Positions 27,123 through 35,522 of a stretch of 64,000 nucleotides of DNA are shown here, one piece after another. The position numbers were made by a program, and so were the translations under genes. The notes under the pieces are model-generated. The model worked only from the letters and a program-made list of their open reading frames with translations. It was not told the origin of the DNA and searched no databases. Each line of letters starts with the position of its first letter. Position 1 is the stretch's first letter. Origin of the DNA: Ornithinibacillus caprae (lineage in GTDB: Bacteria > Bacillota > Bacilli > Bacillales > Amphibacillaceae). The DNA lies in contig NZ_WOCA01000003.1 of NCBI RefSeq assembly GCF_009728145.1, forward strand, positions 1 through 64,000. The letters are read 5' to 3'.

Positions 27123-27416
27123 CGAAACCGGAATGAGGGGCCACTAAATCAGCTCGACAGACCCTACCTCTAAAAGGAAAATTTCCAAGACTACAAAACT
27201 GAAACTAGGTTGTTTAAATCAAAAAAATCCGTACTATCCTTCGAAATTCTAAAGTAGAATTTGAATTAGTACGGATTTCTTCTGTCTAATCTAAAATGAA
27301 TATTCACAACAACATTAGAAGTGAATCCTCGTTCCGTTATTTTACTCAATTGCGCTTATTAAAGGGACCGCCAAAACAGTCGGCATGAATCTTCGTTCCG
27401 TTATTAGTATTAATTT

Positions 27417-27701
27417 TTACATATACCCCCACACCATTGCCAATAAAGAACCAAATACGGTAAACAATGCAATAATAATCCCGTACAGTGTACTAGTATA
27501 AATAGCACTTTTATCTTCGCTTTCTCCAGCATGCATAAATACGACTAACTGAACGGTAGCTTGAACGAATGCTGTTATGAGAAGAATGGTCATCCCTAAC
27601 TCAAATGACAGATCCATGAAATACACGCTAAGTGCAATAACCGTAAGCAGCAAGGAGAATATAAAGCCATTTACTTGTTTCAAAGGAAATAATTCTTTCA
27701 T
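27417..27701 (-). CDS. qoxD: cytochrome aa3 quinol oxidase subunit IV
   Basis: The product is 94 residues with three membrane helices, the small subunit of the haem-copper oxidase (COX4_pro type). It matches the usual length of QoxD and ends the qoxABCD operon, with a 1-base gap after qoxC. It stabilises the CuB region of subunit I during assembly in related oxidases. Confidence 0.9.
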   Translation of the reverse strand: MKELFPLKQVNGFIFSLLLTVIALSVYFMDLSFELGMTILLITAFVQATVQLVVFMHAGESEDKSAIYTSTLYGIIIALFTVFGSLLAMVWGYM

Positions 27702-27702
27702 A

Positions 27703-28299
27703 TTACATCATTCCTTTCAAATAAACGAAGCTGAAGATAAAGATCCAAACCACGTCTAGAAAGTGCCAATACAATGAGAAAATAAATGATTTATTTGCCG
27801 TTTCTGGAGTTAATCCACGCTTTCTGATTTGCAGGATAATGAATAATCCCCAGAAAAGCCCAAACGTGACGTGTGCACCATGTGTTCCTAATGTGGTTAA
27901 CAGGATGGCAGTAAACGCACTTGTCTGAAGTGTTGCACCCACGTGATAGTAATGGGTAAATTCATATATTTCAATGCCAAGGAATGCAGCTCCAAGCAGT
28001 AGCGTAATGCCTAAGAACACAAGCATCGCTTTGGTACGTTGGATACGCATCGCATGAATGGCAAGCCCAATCGTAAAACTACTTGTCAACAGGATAAACG
28101 TTTCGAATAAAACAGGTGTGATCCCAAAAATTTCTGCTCCTGCTGGGCCACTTCCGATTCGATCCTCATAAACAAAATAAGAAGTAAATAAGGTTGCAAA
28201 AAGCATAATTTCTGCACCAAGGAATATCCAGAACCCAAGGATATTCATCTTATTTTGTTCGGTGCTATATTCAAGAGGCTGCGAGTGATCTATCTTCAT
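27703..28299 (-). CDS. qoxC: cytochrome aa3 quinol oxidase subunit III
   Basis: The product is 198 residues with five membrane helices and the COX3 marks LGTHGAHVTFGLFWG and SLYWHFLDVVWIFIFSF. The start overlaps the qoxB stop by four bases (ATGA type), which implies translational coupling. It is part of the proton-pumping menaquinol oxidase. Confidence 0.92.
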   Translation of the reverse strand: MKIDHSQPLEYSTEQNKMNILGFWIFLGAEIMLFATLFTSYFVYEDRIGSGPAGAEIFGITPVLFETFILLTSSFTIGLAIHAMRIQRTKAMLVFLGITLLLGAAFLGIEIYEFTHYYHVGATLQTSAFTAILLTTLGTHGAHVTFGLFWGLFIILQIRKRGLTPETANKSFIFSLYWHFLDVVWIFIFSFVYLKGMM

Positions 28300-30245
28300 T
28301 TCTTAGCACCTCCAAATTTTTCTTCTGTCTCTTTTACTTCCTTCACTGGGATATGATATCCATCGTCTTTCTCAAACGAACGGTAAGCCATACAAGCTAA
28401 AATACCTATGCCTGAAAGGATGACACCAGCCCAAATAAAGAAGACAAATGAGAAACCAAAGATAAAGAATAATCCGGCCATAATAATTGGTAATCCACTA
28501 TTATTTGGCATATGAATATCTTTTAAATCATCCTTAAATAACTGATATCCATGTTTCTTGGAATCCCAGAACGCCTGTGATGAATCAACTTGCGGTGTAA
28601 TTGCAAAGTTATACTCTGGAACAGGGTTATGTGTTGCCCATTCCAACGTACGTGCGTTCCATGGATCATCTCCAACATTTCGAGGAGCATGACGAAAGCT
28701 ATAATATACGTTATATACAATTAGGACAAAACCGATAGCCATAATTCCAGCACCTAGGAACGACAGCATATTTAACGGACCAAACCCAGTTGCTTCCGAA
28801 TACGTGTACATACGACGAGCCTGACCATCTAAACCAGTGATATACATTGGGAAGAATGCTAAACAAAATCCGATGGCAAGATTCCAAAATGCCCATTTTC
28901 CGATCCGTTCATTAAGCATAAACCCGAACATTTTTGGCCACCAGTAGGTAAGTCCAGCTAACATAGCAAAGACAACTCCTGGAATAATTACGTTGTGGAA
29001 GTGAGCTACCAAGAACATTGTATTATGGTATTGGTAGTCCGCACTCGCCATAGCAAGCATAACCCCAGTAACCCCACCAATCGTAAATAGTGGAATAAAC
29101 GCTACGGAGTAGAGCATTGGAACGGTAAACGTAATCTTCCCTTTCCACATCGTCAGAAGCCAGTTAAAGATTTTTATCCCCGTCGGCACAGCAATAGCCA
29201 TTGTCGTAATGGAGAAAATACTATTTGTTAGTGCCCCGTGTCCCATGGTAAAGAAATGGTGTACCCACACTAAGAAGGATAACAGCGATATGATGGCCAT
29301 CGAACTCACCATCGAATTGTATCCATACAAATTACGTCGTGAGAAGGTAGAAATAATCTCACTGTATATACCAAATGCCGGTAAAATTAAAATGTACACT
29401 TCCGGATGGCCCCAAACCCAAAATAGGTTGGCCCACATCATGTCCATCCCACCATTTACAGATGTAAAGAAGTTCGTTCCAAACTGACGGTCGAATGTCC
29501 CCATTAGAAGTGCAATCGTTAAGACAGGAAAAGCAAATACAATAATAATGTTTGTGATCAGAGCAGACCATGTAAACATTGGCATTTTCATTAATTTCAT
29601 GCCTGGTGCTCTCATTTTAAGGATGGTAACAATAAAGTTAATCCCAGTCATTAGCGTACCGATCCCAGAAATCTGTAATGCCCAATTATAGTAGTTGACG
29701 CCTACAGAGGTACTAAAATCAGTACTTGCCAGTGGATAATAATTCGTCCATCCTGCATCAGGTGATCCACCAATAACAAAGGAAATATTAAAAAGCATTG
29801 CCCCGGCAAAATATAACCAGAAGCTAATCGCGTTCAAGCGTGGAAATGCTACATCCCGTGCTCCAATTTGAAGCGGAACGACAAAGTTCATTAATCCAAT
29901 AACAAACGCCATTGCCATAAAGAATATCATGACAACCCCGTGCGTTGTAAAAACTTCATTATAATGCTGCGCATCTAAAAACGCGTTATCTGGAACCGAG
30001 GTTTGCAAACGCATCATAACGGCGTCTGCACCACCACGGAAAAGCATCAGCAAAGCAGAAATGATATACATAATTCCGATTCGCTTGTGATCAACGGTTG
30101 TTAACCATTCCCGCCATAGATATCCCCACTTTTTGAAATACGTAATACCTAAGATAATTGCCATGACGGTAAGACCAATCGCAACCATTGATGCATAAAT
30201 CAATGGACTGGGATGTGGCACGGCGAATCTATCAAAAAATTCCAT
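28296..30245 (-). CDS. qoxB: cytochrome aa3 quinol oxidase subunit I
   Basis: The product is 649 residues with about fourteen membrane helices. The catalytic motifs are visible: TTHGVVMIFF (haem a ligand), WGHPEVYILILPAFG (CuB His with cross-linked Tyr), VWVHHFFTMGH (CuB His pair) and VAHFHNVI (haem ligands). It reduces oxygen to water with electrons from menaquinol and pumps protons. GAAAGGAG precedes the ATG. It follows qoxA after a 59-base gap. Confidence 0.95.
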   Translation of the reverse strand: MEFFDRFAVPHPSPLIYASMVAIGLTVMAIILGITYFKKWGYLWREWLTTVDHKRIGIMYIISALLMLFRGGADAVMMRLQTSVPDNAFLDAQHYNEVFTTHGVVMIFFMAMAFVIGLMNFVVPLQIGARDVAFPRLNAISFWLYFAGAMLFNISFVIGGSPDAGWTNYYPLASTDFSTSVGVNYYNWALQISGIGTLMTGINFIVTILKMRAPGMKLMKMPMFTWSALITNIIIVFAFPVLTIALLMGTFDRQFGTNFFTSVNGGMDMMWANLFWVWGHPEVYILILPAFGIYSEIISTFSRRNLYGYNSMVSSMAIISLLSFLVWVHHFFTMGHGALTNSIFSITTMAIAVPTGIKIFNWLLTMWKGKITFTVPMLYSVAFIPLFTIGGVTGVMLAMASADYQYHNTMFLVAHFHNVIIPGVVFAMLAGLTYWWPKMFGFMLNERIGKWAFWNLAIGFCLAFFPMYITGLDGQARRMYTYSEATGFGPLNMLSFLGAGIMAIGFVLIVYNVYYSFRHAPRNVGDDPWNARTLEWATHNPVPEYNFAITPQVDSSQAFWDSKKHGYQLFKDDLKDIHMPNNSGLPIIMAGLFFIFGFSFVFFIWAGVILSGIGILACMAYRSFEKDDGYHIPVKEVKETEEKFGGAKK

Positions 30246-30304
30246 GTTCCTTACTCCTTTCGAGGTACCGTAATTTAGTCAATCTAGTTGTCTCAAACTC
30301 GACC

Positions 30305-31258
30305 TTATTCGTGACTGTCATGATTATCATGCTCCCCATGATCATGATGTTCATGATCTTCATGGTCGGAATATTCGTGCTCCATATGGGATGGTGATTC
30401 GGATTCACTTGGTCCATGATTGTGTCCACCATGTTCTCCCTCAGGAGGTGGTAAGAAATCTAAATGTGTTCCTGTAAATGTCATTTGCCCAAGATGTCCT
30501 GGTTCTAATAATCTATCAAACTCATCTTCTGTGAGAGGTTCTGCAGTAGCATGGATCTCATCTATCCATGTATCAAATTCCTCTTGTGACATGGCAGTAA
30601 CATTGAATATGTTTTCGGCAAACCCCTCCCCGCTGAAGTTTGCATTACGTCCCATATATTCTCCAGGCACTTCCGCTGCTAGATGTAAGGTAGTTACCAT
30701 ATCAGCCATGGCGTATTTTTGCCCAGCAAGCTGTGGTACCCAAAAACTAGTAATCGGTCCAAATGAATAGAGCTTAAACTCGACCGGACGATCCGTCGGT
30801 ATAAATACATAGTTTACTGTTTCAATGTCTTCTTCCGGATAACTGAAATGCCACTTCCAGTTTGAAGATGAAGCATAAATCACTAGTGGTTCCTGGTCCT
30901 CATATCCTTTAGGCACTGATTCAACTTCATACGTTGATTTCACCGATACAACAGAAAGGAAAATGATGATTAACACAGGGATCCCAACGATAATTCCTTC
31001 CACAATATGATTTCCTTCAATGTGTGGAGGTTCATAATCTTCACTTTGCTTCGAAGCTCGATACTTAAATAAAATAATCACTAAAAGTGTAAAAACAACA
31101 ATGACAATAACTGCCATGGTTGCGATGGATAGCCAAATAACATTTGCTGTCGTCTCCGCTTGTGGACCTTTTGGATCCAAAACGAGAACCGGTTCACAAC
31201 CTATTAGCACTGTGGATATAGTGAAAACTAGCGATAACAATGCCCATTTGAATTTCAT
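30305..31258 (-). CDS. qoxA: cytochrome aa3 quinol oxidase subunit II with His-rich tail
   Basis: ATG 31258 follows GGAGAGGAG and is preferred over the frame start at 31276. The 317-residue product has a lipobox-type Cys (LIGCEP), two membrane helices and a cupredoxin domain (WKWHFSYPEEDIETVNY, FWVPQLAGQKYAM). This domain lacks the CuA cysteines of cytochrome c oxidases, as expected for a quinol oxidase. It is unusual in carrying a C-terminal tail of about 44 residues with 13 histidines plus many Asp/Glu, which usual QoxA proteins lack as far as recalled. The tail would face outside and could bind copper or other metal. It heads qoxABCD. Confidence 0.92.
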   Translation of the reverse strand: MKFKWALLSLVFTISTVLIGCEPVLVLDPKGPQAETTANVIWLSIATMAVIVIVVFTLLVIILFKYRASKQSEDYEPPHIEGNHIVEGIIVGIPVLIIIFLSVVSVKSTYEVESVPKGYEDQEPLVIYASSSNWKWHFSYPEEDIETVNYVFIPTDRPVEFKLYSFGPITSFWVPQLAGQKYAMADMVTTLHLAAEVPGEYMGRNANFSGEGFAENIFNVTAMSQEEFDTWIDEIHATAEPLTEDEFDRLLEPGHLGQMTFTGTHLDFLPPPEGEHGGHNHGPSESESPSHMEHEYSDHEDHEHHDHGEHDNHDSHE

Positions 31259-31443
31259 GTCGTTACTCCTCTCCAAAAGTTGCCTATATATACTGTTCTT
31301 CTAAATTATTTCTATCTTGATTTTTATATACTATTATTCTCACAGGAGAAAAACAATAGTTTGAGAAATATTTCACAAATTCTTCAATAAGGTGTGTATA
31401 TTTTATGGACGTATAGTAAAAATTTACACAATAGTTGTGAAGA

Positions 31444-31550
31444 GTGGATCGATTTTGTGGGATGGTGGATCGACTTTAGTGGGTTGTAGATCAATTTTGG
31501 TGGGTGGTGGATCGACTTTGGTGGGGAGTGGATCAACTTTTGGTGGGGAT
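31444..31550. repeat. 21-bp tandem repeat array (5 copies)
   Basis: The unit GTGGATCGACTTTGGTGGG-like repeats with GTGGATC (or GTAGATC) beginning at 31444, 31465, 31486, 31507 and 31528, exactly 21 bases apart. Copies differ at 2-5 positions. The minus strand keeps an open frame across it (seven-residue units such as KSIHHPP), but that frame has no ribosome site. The array lies upstream of qoxA and downstream of the next minus-strand gene, followed by a terminator at 31559-31605. Confidence 0.85.
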
Positions 31551-31558
31551 TCATGAAG

Positions 31559-31605
31559 AAAAACACTTCCATGTTTGTTCACTCTAATGAACTGGAAGTG
31601 TTTTT
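31559..31605. terminator. bidirectional intrinsic terminator
   Basis: Bases 31559-31570 pair with 31594-31605 (12 bp) with A and T runs at both ends. It ends the membrane protein gene that lies to its right on the minus strand. Confidence 0.75.
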
Positions 31606-31653
31606 ATAAGAGTTCAGGGAAACTGTGGGCAAAATCACATATTGTTCAACAAA

Positions 31654-32382
31654 CTATTCCCAATCTATCTCAATCTCTTCTAGCATTCTATAAAGATCAT
31701 TGTCACCTACAACTTTATAATCTTCAAAATCAATGCTCAAATAATCCTCATATACTGCGATGTAATAAAACTCGCTTTCCCTAATATATAAACCATAGTG
31801 ACTATCCCGTTTGTCAAAACCAAACAAGCTATTTCTAACTTCAACCTGAGACAGTTCAGAAAGTATTTCATCAATCAGTTTCTTATCTTCCAAGTATGTT
31901 TTACGGCTATACATCATTTCCTCTTCTTTCCAAGCATCATTTTCTATTTCCAATTGTTCGATAAGCTCAGGGTTAAACGTTTCATAATCTTGTAGGACAT
32001 CATCAACCGTTTTTGTTGGTAAGGTGAATATCATAAAACCCACCAAAATGACTAAAGAGGCTGTCATCCAGACCAAACTAATCATATAATCATTCTCTTC
32101 GCGTTCATGTTTATACTCCATATAAGCACTAAACCCATTTTGAATGATGATCAGAATAATACATATTAAGATATAGTTCTCCGCAGCATAAGAAAAAACA
32201 AATGCTCCGATTACGCTCAAGGCAATAAAAAGTATGAGTATTCGATTTACCCATTTGTGGGTGTTGTTTATTGGTGGGTACCGATGACCAGTGTCGTACG
32301 TATATTTATTTCTTATGTAACGAGCCATAATAGATGTAACGATAAAAACTAGCAAAATAAAAAGGAGAAGAAAATCAAACAT
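31654..32382 (-). CDS. uncharacterised membrane protein
   Basis: The product is 242 residues with four membrane helices in the first 125 residues (about 3-18, 50-68, 72-92, 107-124). A soluble acidic C-terminal domain follows (LEIENDAWKEEEMMYSRKTYLEDKKL, then a beta-rich part with YGLYIRESEFYYIAVYED). AAGGGGG precedes the ATG. No family is recognised. It lies at the edge of the defence island but has no known defence domain. Confidence 0.6.
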   Translation of the reverse strand: MFDFLLLFILLVFIVTSIMARYIRNKYTYDTGHRYPPINNTHKWVNRILILFIALSVIGAFVFSYAAENYILICIILIIIQNGFSAYMEYKHEREENDYMISLVWMTASLVILVGFMIFTLPTKTVDDVLQDYETFNPELIEQLEIENDAWKEEEMMYSRKTYLEDKKLIDEILSELSQVEVRNSLFGFDKRDSHYGLYIRESEFYYIAVYEDYLSIDFEDYKVVGDNDLYRMLEEIEIDWE

Positions 32383-32523
32383 CTAGTAACCCCCTTAGAA
32401 ATACGTCCAATAGTTTAGTTGATAATCTTTTAGAAAGCGGTATCATTCCACCTTGTAATTCCTTTTCACATTTAGTACATTCATGAACTGGGGTCAAAAT
32501 CTTTCAGTTACTAACTTTATAAC

Positions 32524-33351
32524 CTAACACTTATCATTTAATTTCTGATGATCATAACAATATATCTTGCCGTTAAACTTTTTATTAGATAAACAATATA
32601 TAGCAACCTTTTGCGACACTGCTTGATTGCATACCACACATTTCGAATTATTTATTATTCCGTTATTAGTTTTCTTCTTTTCTTTAATTCTAGTAGTGTG
32701 AGCCTCTCTGGCTTTTGGATCGATAATGTTTGCTTTCATTAAAGCATTAAAAATTGCCAATTGATCTTTTTCCGTCAGTAATGGCTCTTTATGTTTCATT
32801 TTTAAAATAGATACTTTTCTATTTATAGATTCGATTAGGTAAATATCATAGATTACTAGTTCATCTGAATGGATATCTCTGAGTTCGAAGTCAATTTTTA
32901 ACGTACAACGTTTGGTAAACGAGACAATGGATATAAACTTTTCGTGATATTTTTTATCGATATACTTTTTTAGTGCCTCTATGTGACCATAGTTTTGAAT
33001 GATTGGACTCAACATCTTAAACTTTCCATTAACAAGCCACGTTTTTCGATCCTTTCCGCCATAAATTGTTCCCTGATAATTCTTTGTTTCAATTCCAAAA
33101 ATACCATATGGAGTAATTACAAGATGGTCTATTTGAGAGTAACTAGATATAGACTTTGGATTTTCGATCATTATGTCGTTTAGGTATCTGTACTCTTTTG
33201 GGAGTTGAGAGAGTTGGATATCTATTTTATATTCTCCAATTTCTCCTTTTCTGGCTGCGACTTTTGGGTTGTCATGTTTCTTCTTGTAACTATCAATATA
33301 TTGATTATTCTTAGACGCTTTTTCCTTTTTCTTAAATAAGTTAAACAGCAT
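32524..33351 (-). CDS. NERD-domain nuclease-related protein with C-terminal zinc-finger-like motif
   Basis: The product is 275 residues. The NERD domain spans about 33-150. It has GEIGE (36-40), QIDHLV with D75, PYGIFGIETKNY with the E88-T-K90 pair, and later the IVSFTKRCTLKI strand. These acidic and lysine residues match the PD-(D/E)XK-like core proposed for NERD. The C-terminal 40 residues hold C238, C241, C253, C265, H268 and C275, an apparent zinc-binding module of the type seen with nucleic-acid proteins. It probably acts on DNA. It stands next to decayed and intact restriction-type genes. Confidence 0.8.
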   Translation of the reverse strand: MLFNLFKKKEKASKNNQYIDSYKKKHDNPKVAARKGEIGEYKIDIQLSQLPKEYRYLNDIMIENPKSISSYSQIDHLVITPYGIFGIETKNYQGTIYGGKDRKTWLVNGKFKMLSPIIQNYGHIEALKKYIDKKYHEKFISIVSFTKRCTLKIDFELRDIHSDELVIYDIYLIESINRKVSILKMKHKEPLLTEKDQLAIFNALMKANIIDPKAREAHTTRIKEKKKTNNGIINNSKCVVCNQAVSQKVAIYCLSNKKFNGKIYCYDHQKLNDKC

Positions 33352-34001
33352 GAATTTTCTCCTTATTTTTTCTCATTACTATTCAATAATAATATCGGTT
33401 CTAAATAGGAAAAACATAATAGTAATAGTGAAATCTAAGAAAATCATGTGTATAAGCTAATGACATGATCCAGTTCTATCAACCGATCTTGTGTTAACCA
33501 ACAACAACATCCAATTTTATTCAAAATAATTTTCTTGAATAAAAGCTAAATAATGCCATGTTGTTGCACTTCCAGCTTCAATGTAAGACAATACTCTTTC
33601 TATGTCCTTATAATATATATTTTCACTTACATATGCGCTTTTTAGTTTCATTTCAACTATCACAATTATATTTCATACAGACACCTAAATAATTCTCTTC
33701 TGTCTTATCAGGATCTATAGTCGCTACAACTAAACCAATCCTTCTCCTTGTGTATAGTACTCCGTATAAATACGCACATTGTTACGAATGAGAAATTCTT
33801 CTCCTAGTCTTCTTCTCAAATGAAAATAAAAGCATTTTTCATTGAATCTTCTTTTAATAAACACTAAATATCAGAGTCCTGTTTAATGTCTTCCATCTCA
33901 ACTTTTATATTGTTTTTATCTACTATTTCAATTTTGAATGATCATCCACTGAAACATTAGCACCTACTTGTTTTGTACCTTGTGCTAATAAATCGCAGTA
34001 C
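33352..34001 (-). pseudogene. decayed coding remnants, PD-(D/E)XK-like
   Basis: No intact gene is present. On the minus strand, fragments in shifting frames read coherently: FHLRRRLGEEFLIRNNVRIY (about 33760-33835), RIGLVVATIDPDKTEENYLG (about 33680-33750) and IVEMKLKSAYVSENIYYKDI through SATTWHYLAFIQENYFE, ending with TAA at 33517-33519. Joined, they give a spacing of I-[D]-LVV then VEMK, as in PD-(D/E)XK nuclease cores, but the expected Asp is Gly here. A further fragment (about 33870-33960, KIEIVDKNNIKVEMEDI) lies upstream. At least two frameshifts separate them. Assignment to a nuclease is inference from the pattern only. Confidence 0.5.
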
Positions 34002-34313
34002 TTAGTACTTTATATTACATATCTGATCCCCCTGCCTATTTTTACAACTTAAATCATTATCATTAACCTTCTTAATCCATTCTATTGCTTCTTCAATGGT
34101 ATTAATACTTAATTTGTTTTTGGATATCCATTCCCCATCTTTATACAATCTAAAGTAACTTCCTTCTGGATTGATATCACCTATTACGTTCTTTCTACGA
34201 CTCTTTGGATTTCTTGTGATACATTCACCATTAATACGTTCGCTTTTAAGATGTTTGTTGAGTATGATTTGTGGTATATCTGCAAGTCTTTCTAATAAAA
34301 TCTTATTTTCCAT
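34002..34313 (-). CDS. small protein of unknown function downstream of HNH nuclease
   Basis: The product is 103 residues. The first 35 look helical (LLERLADIPQIILNKHLKSERI). A beta-rich middle follows (GSYFRLYKDGEWISKNKLSI), then a helix with EEAIEWIKKV. Two Cys near the end (C94, C101 approximately) are not in a clear motif. GGGAG lies about 10 bases before the ATG. The gene starts 35 bases after the HNH gene, so they are likely cotranscribed; it may be a partner or immunity factor, which is inference. Confidence 0.55.
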   Translation of the reverse strand: MENKILLERLADIPQIILNKHLKSERINGECITRNPKSRRKNVIGDINPEGSYFRLYKDGEWISKNKLSINTIEEAIEWIKKVNDNDLSCKNRQGDQICNIKY

Positions 34314-34348
34314 TTATTTTGTACTCCCACTCTTAAATATTATTAGAT

Positions 34349-35296
34349 CTATATACTATTCTCTTCAATCCATTTCAACAAAAATTCTCGATTATTCTCA
34401 TACCATTGTGAACACAGATAATATTTCTTTCCAAAAATGGTTAATGGATCCTTATAGTATCTATTTCTGCCTTTAGAGTCTTGTTTTTGCACATCAAAAT
34501 CCTTTGTTTCATCTATTTCTTTTAATAATGGAAAGTTTAATTTAAATACTTCCTTAGAGTATTCTAATGTTTGAAATAACTCAATTTGATTAATAGGAAC
34601 CCGATTACTGACTAATACTCTTTTCAATTCTTCTTTTACAATGACACTAACTTTACGTTTATTTTTGATAGTATCTGACTTAACACTAACCTTTTCTGAT
34701 TCATTAGTTTTTGCTGAACTAAGTCCAAATGATGGATTTATGCTTCTACTAACCGTATGCTTAATTTCATCTGATAAAATTTGACTCTTTCGCATCATGT
34801 TATGTAAGTTATCACAGTTCTTCCAATGCTCTTCCCAAGCCTCTTTACCTACAATTTCTTCAAAACTAACTTTTATAGGTTTGCTCCATCTCTCATACTC
34901 TTCAAGTCTAGTAATTATCAATTGTAACTGATCAACATTACGTGTTTTGGGAGATAACTGTGCATCCCCCATGATCCAGTCTTTCCAATATGAATTTCCT
35001 TTTGATTGATTACACTTCCCGCAAGAAGGCACTAAATTATTAATCTCAGAGATATATCCGGTTGGTCTTTTATTTTGAATCAGTGGCCTAAAGTGGTCCC
35101 ATTCAGTATAGCTCCCACCACAATAAGCACATCGTATGAAATCAGACATTCCTAATATATTTAGCACTTCCATTATTTCCACTTCAGAAGGTTCAATACA
35201 AGGAATAACTCCATTAACAAATGCATTCGTAATACTAGATGTACGACCAGTTATTTTAACTGGTGTAGGCATTCTAAATACCAATGTTCCCTTCAT
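34349..35296 (-). CDS. HNH endonuclease, restriction-type
   Basis: ATG 35296 follows GGGGGAG by 7 bases and is preferred over the frame start at 35323. The 315-residue product has an HNH/zinc core at 56-101: CAYCGG (C56, C59), the D67-H68 pair in EWDHF, LVPSCGKCNQSKGN (C92, C95, N96, N101). This is the two-CxxC beta-beta-alpha-metal nuclease form. The C-terminal half is basic and includes FGKKYYLCSQWYENNREFLLKWI, probably for DNA or target recognition. It could be a stand-alone restriction enzyme or an effector of the adjacent McrB/DUF2357 pair. No methyltransferase is nearby. Confidence 0.8.
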   Translation of the reverse strand: MKGTLVFRMPTPVKITGRTSSITNAFVNGVIPCIEPSEVEIMEVLNILGMSDFIRCAYCGGSYTEWDHFRPLIQNKRPTGYISEINNLVPSCGKCNQSKGNSYWKDWIMGDAQLSPKTRNVDQLQLIITRLEEYERWSKPIKVSFEEIVGKEAWEEHWKNCDNLHNMMRKSQILSDEIKHTVSRSINPSFGLSSAKTNESEKVSVKSDTIKNKRKVSVIVKEELKRVLVSNRVPINQIELFQTLEYSKEVFKLNFPLLKEIDETKDFDVQKQDSKGRNRYYKDPLTIFGKKYYLCSQWYENNREFLLKWIEENSI

Positions 35297-35522
35297 TACT
35301 TTACTCCCCCTCATTATGAACAAAGATAAAGATTTGATTAGAGTATCTTTTCTATAAAGAACATTAACTTTGAATACTTCCGGATTGTATGCTAGCTACT
35401 CCTGTAAATGTTCTCTTTCTCTAAATCCTAACTCATTAAATGTTTTTTTGTTCTAGTTTAGAGATCCTGTTCTTATCCCTATCAATCAAAAACATAATGT
35501 TCCACTCCCAAATTTACTATTT

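Noticed and set aside
31384-31572. 62-residue minus frame with KSIHHPP-type units
   Set aside because: A 21-base period keeps frames open by itself; no ribosome site precedes the ATG.
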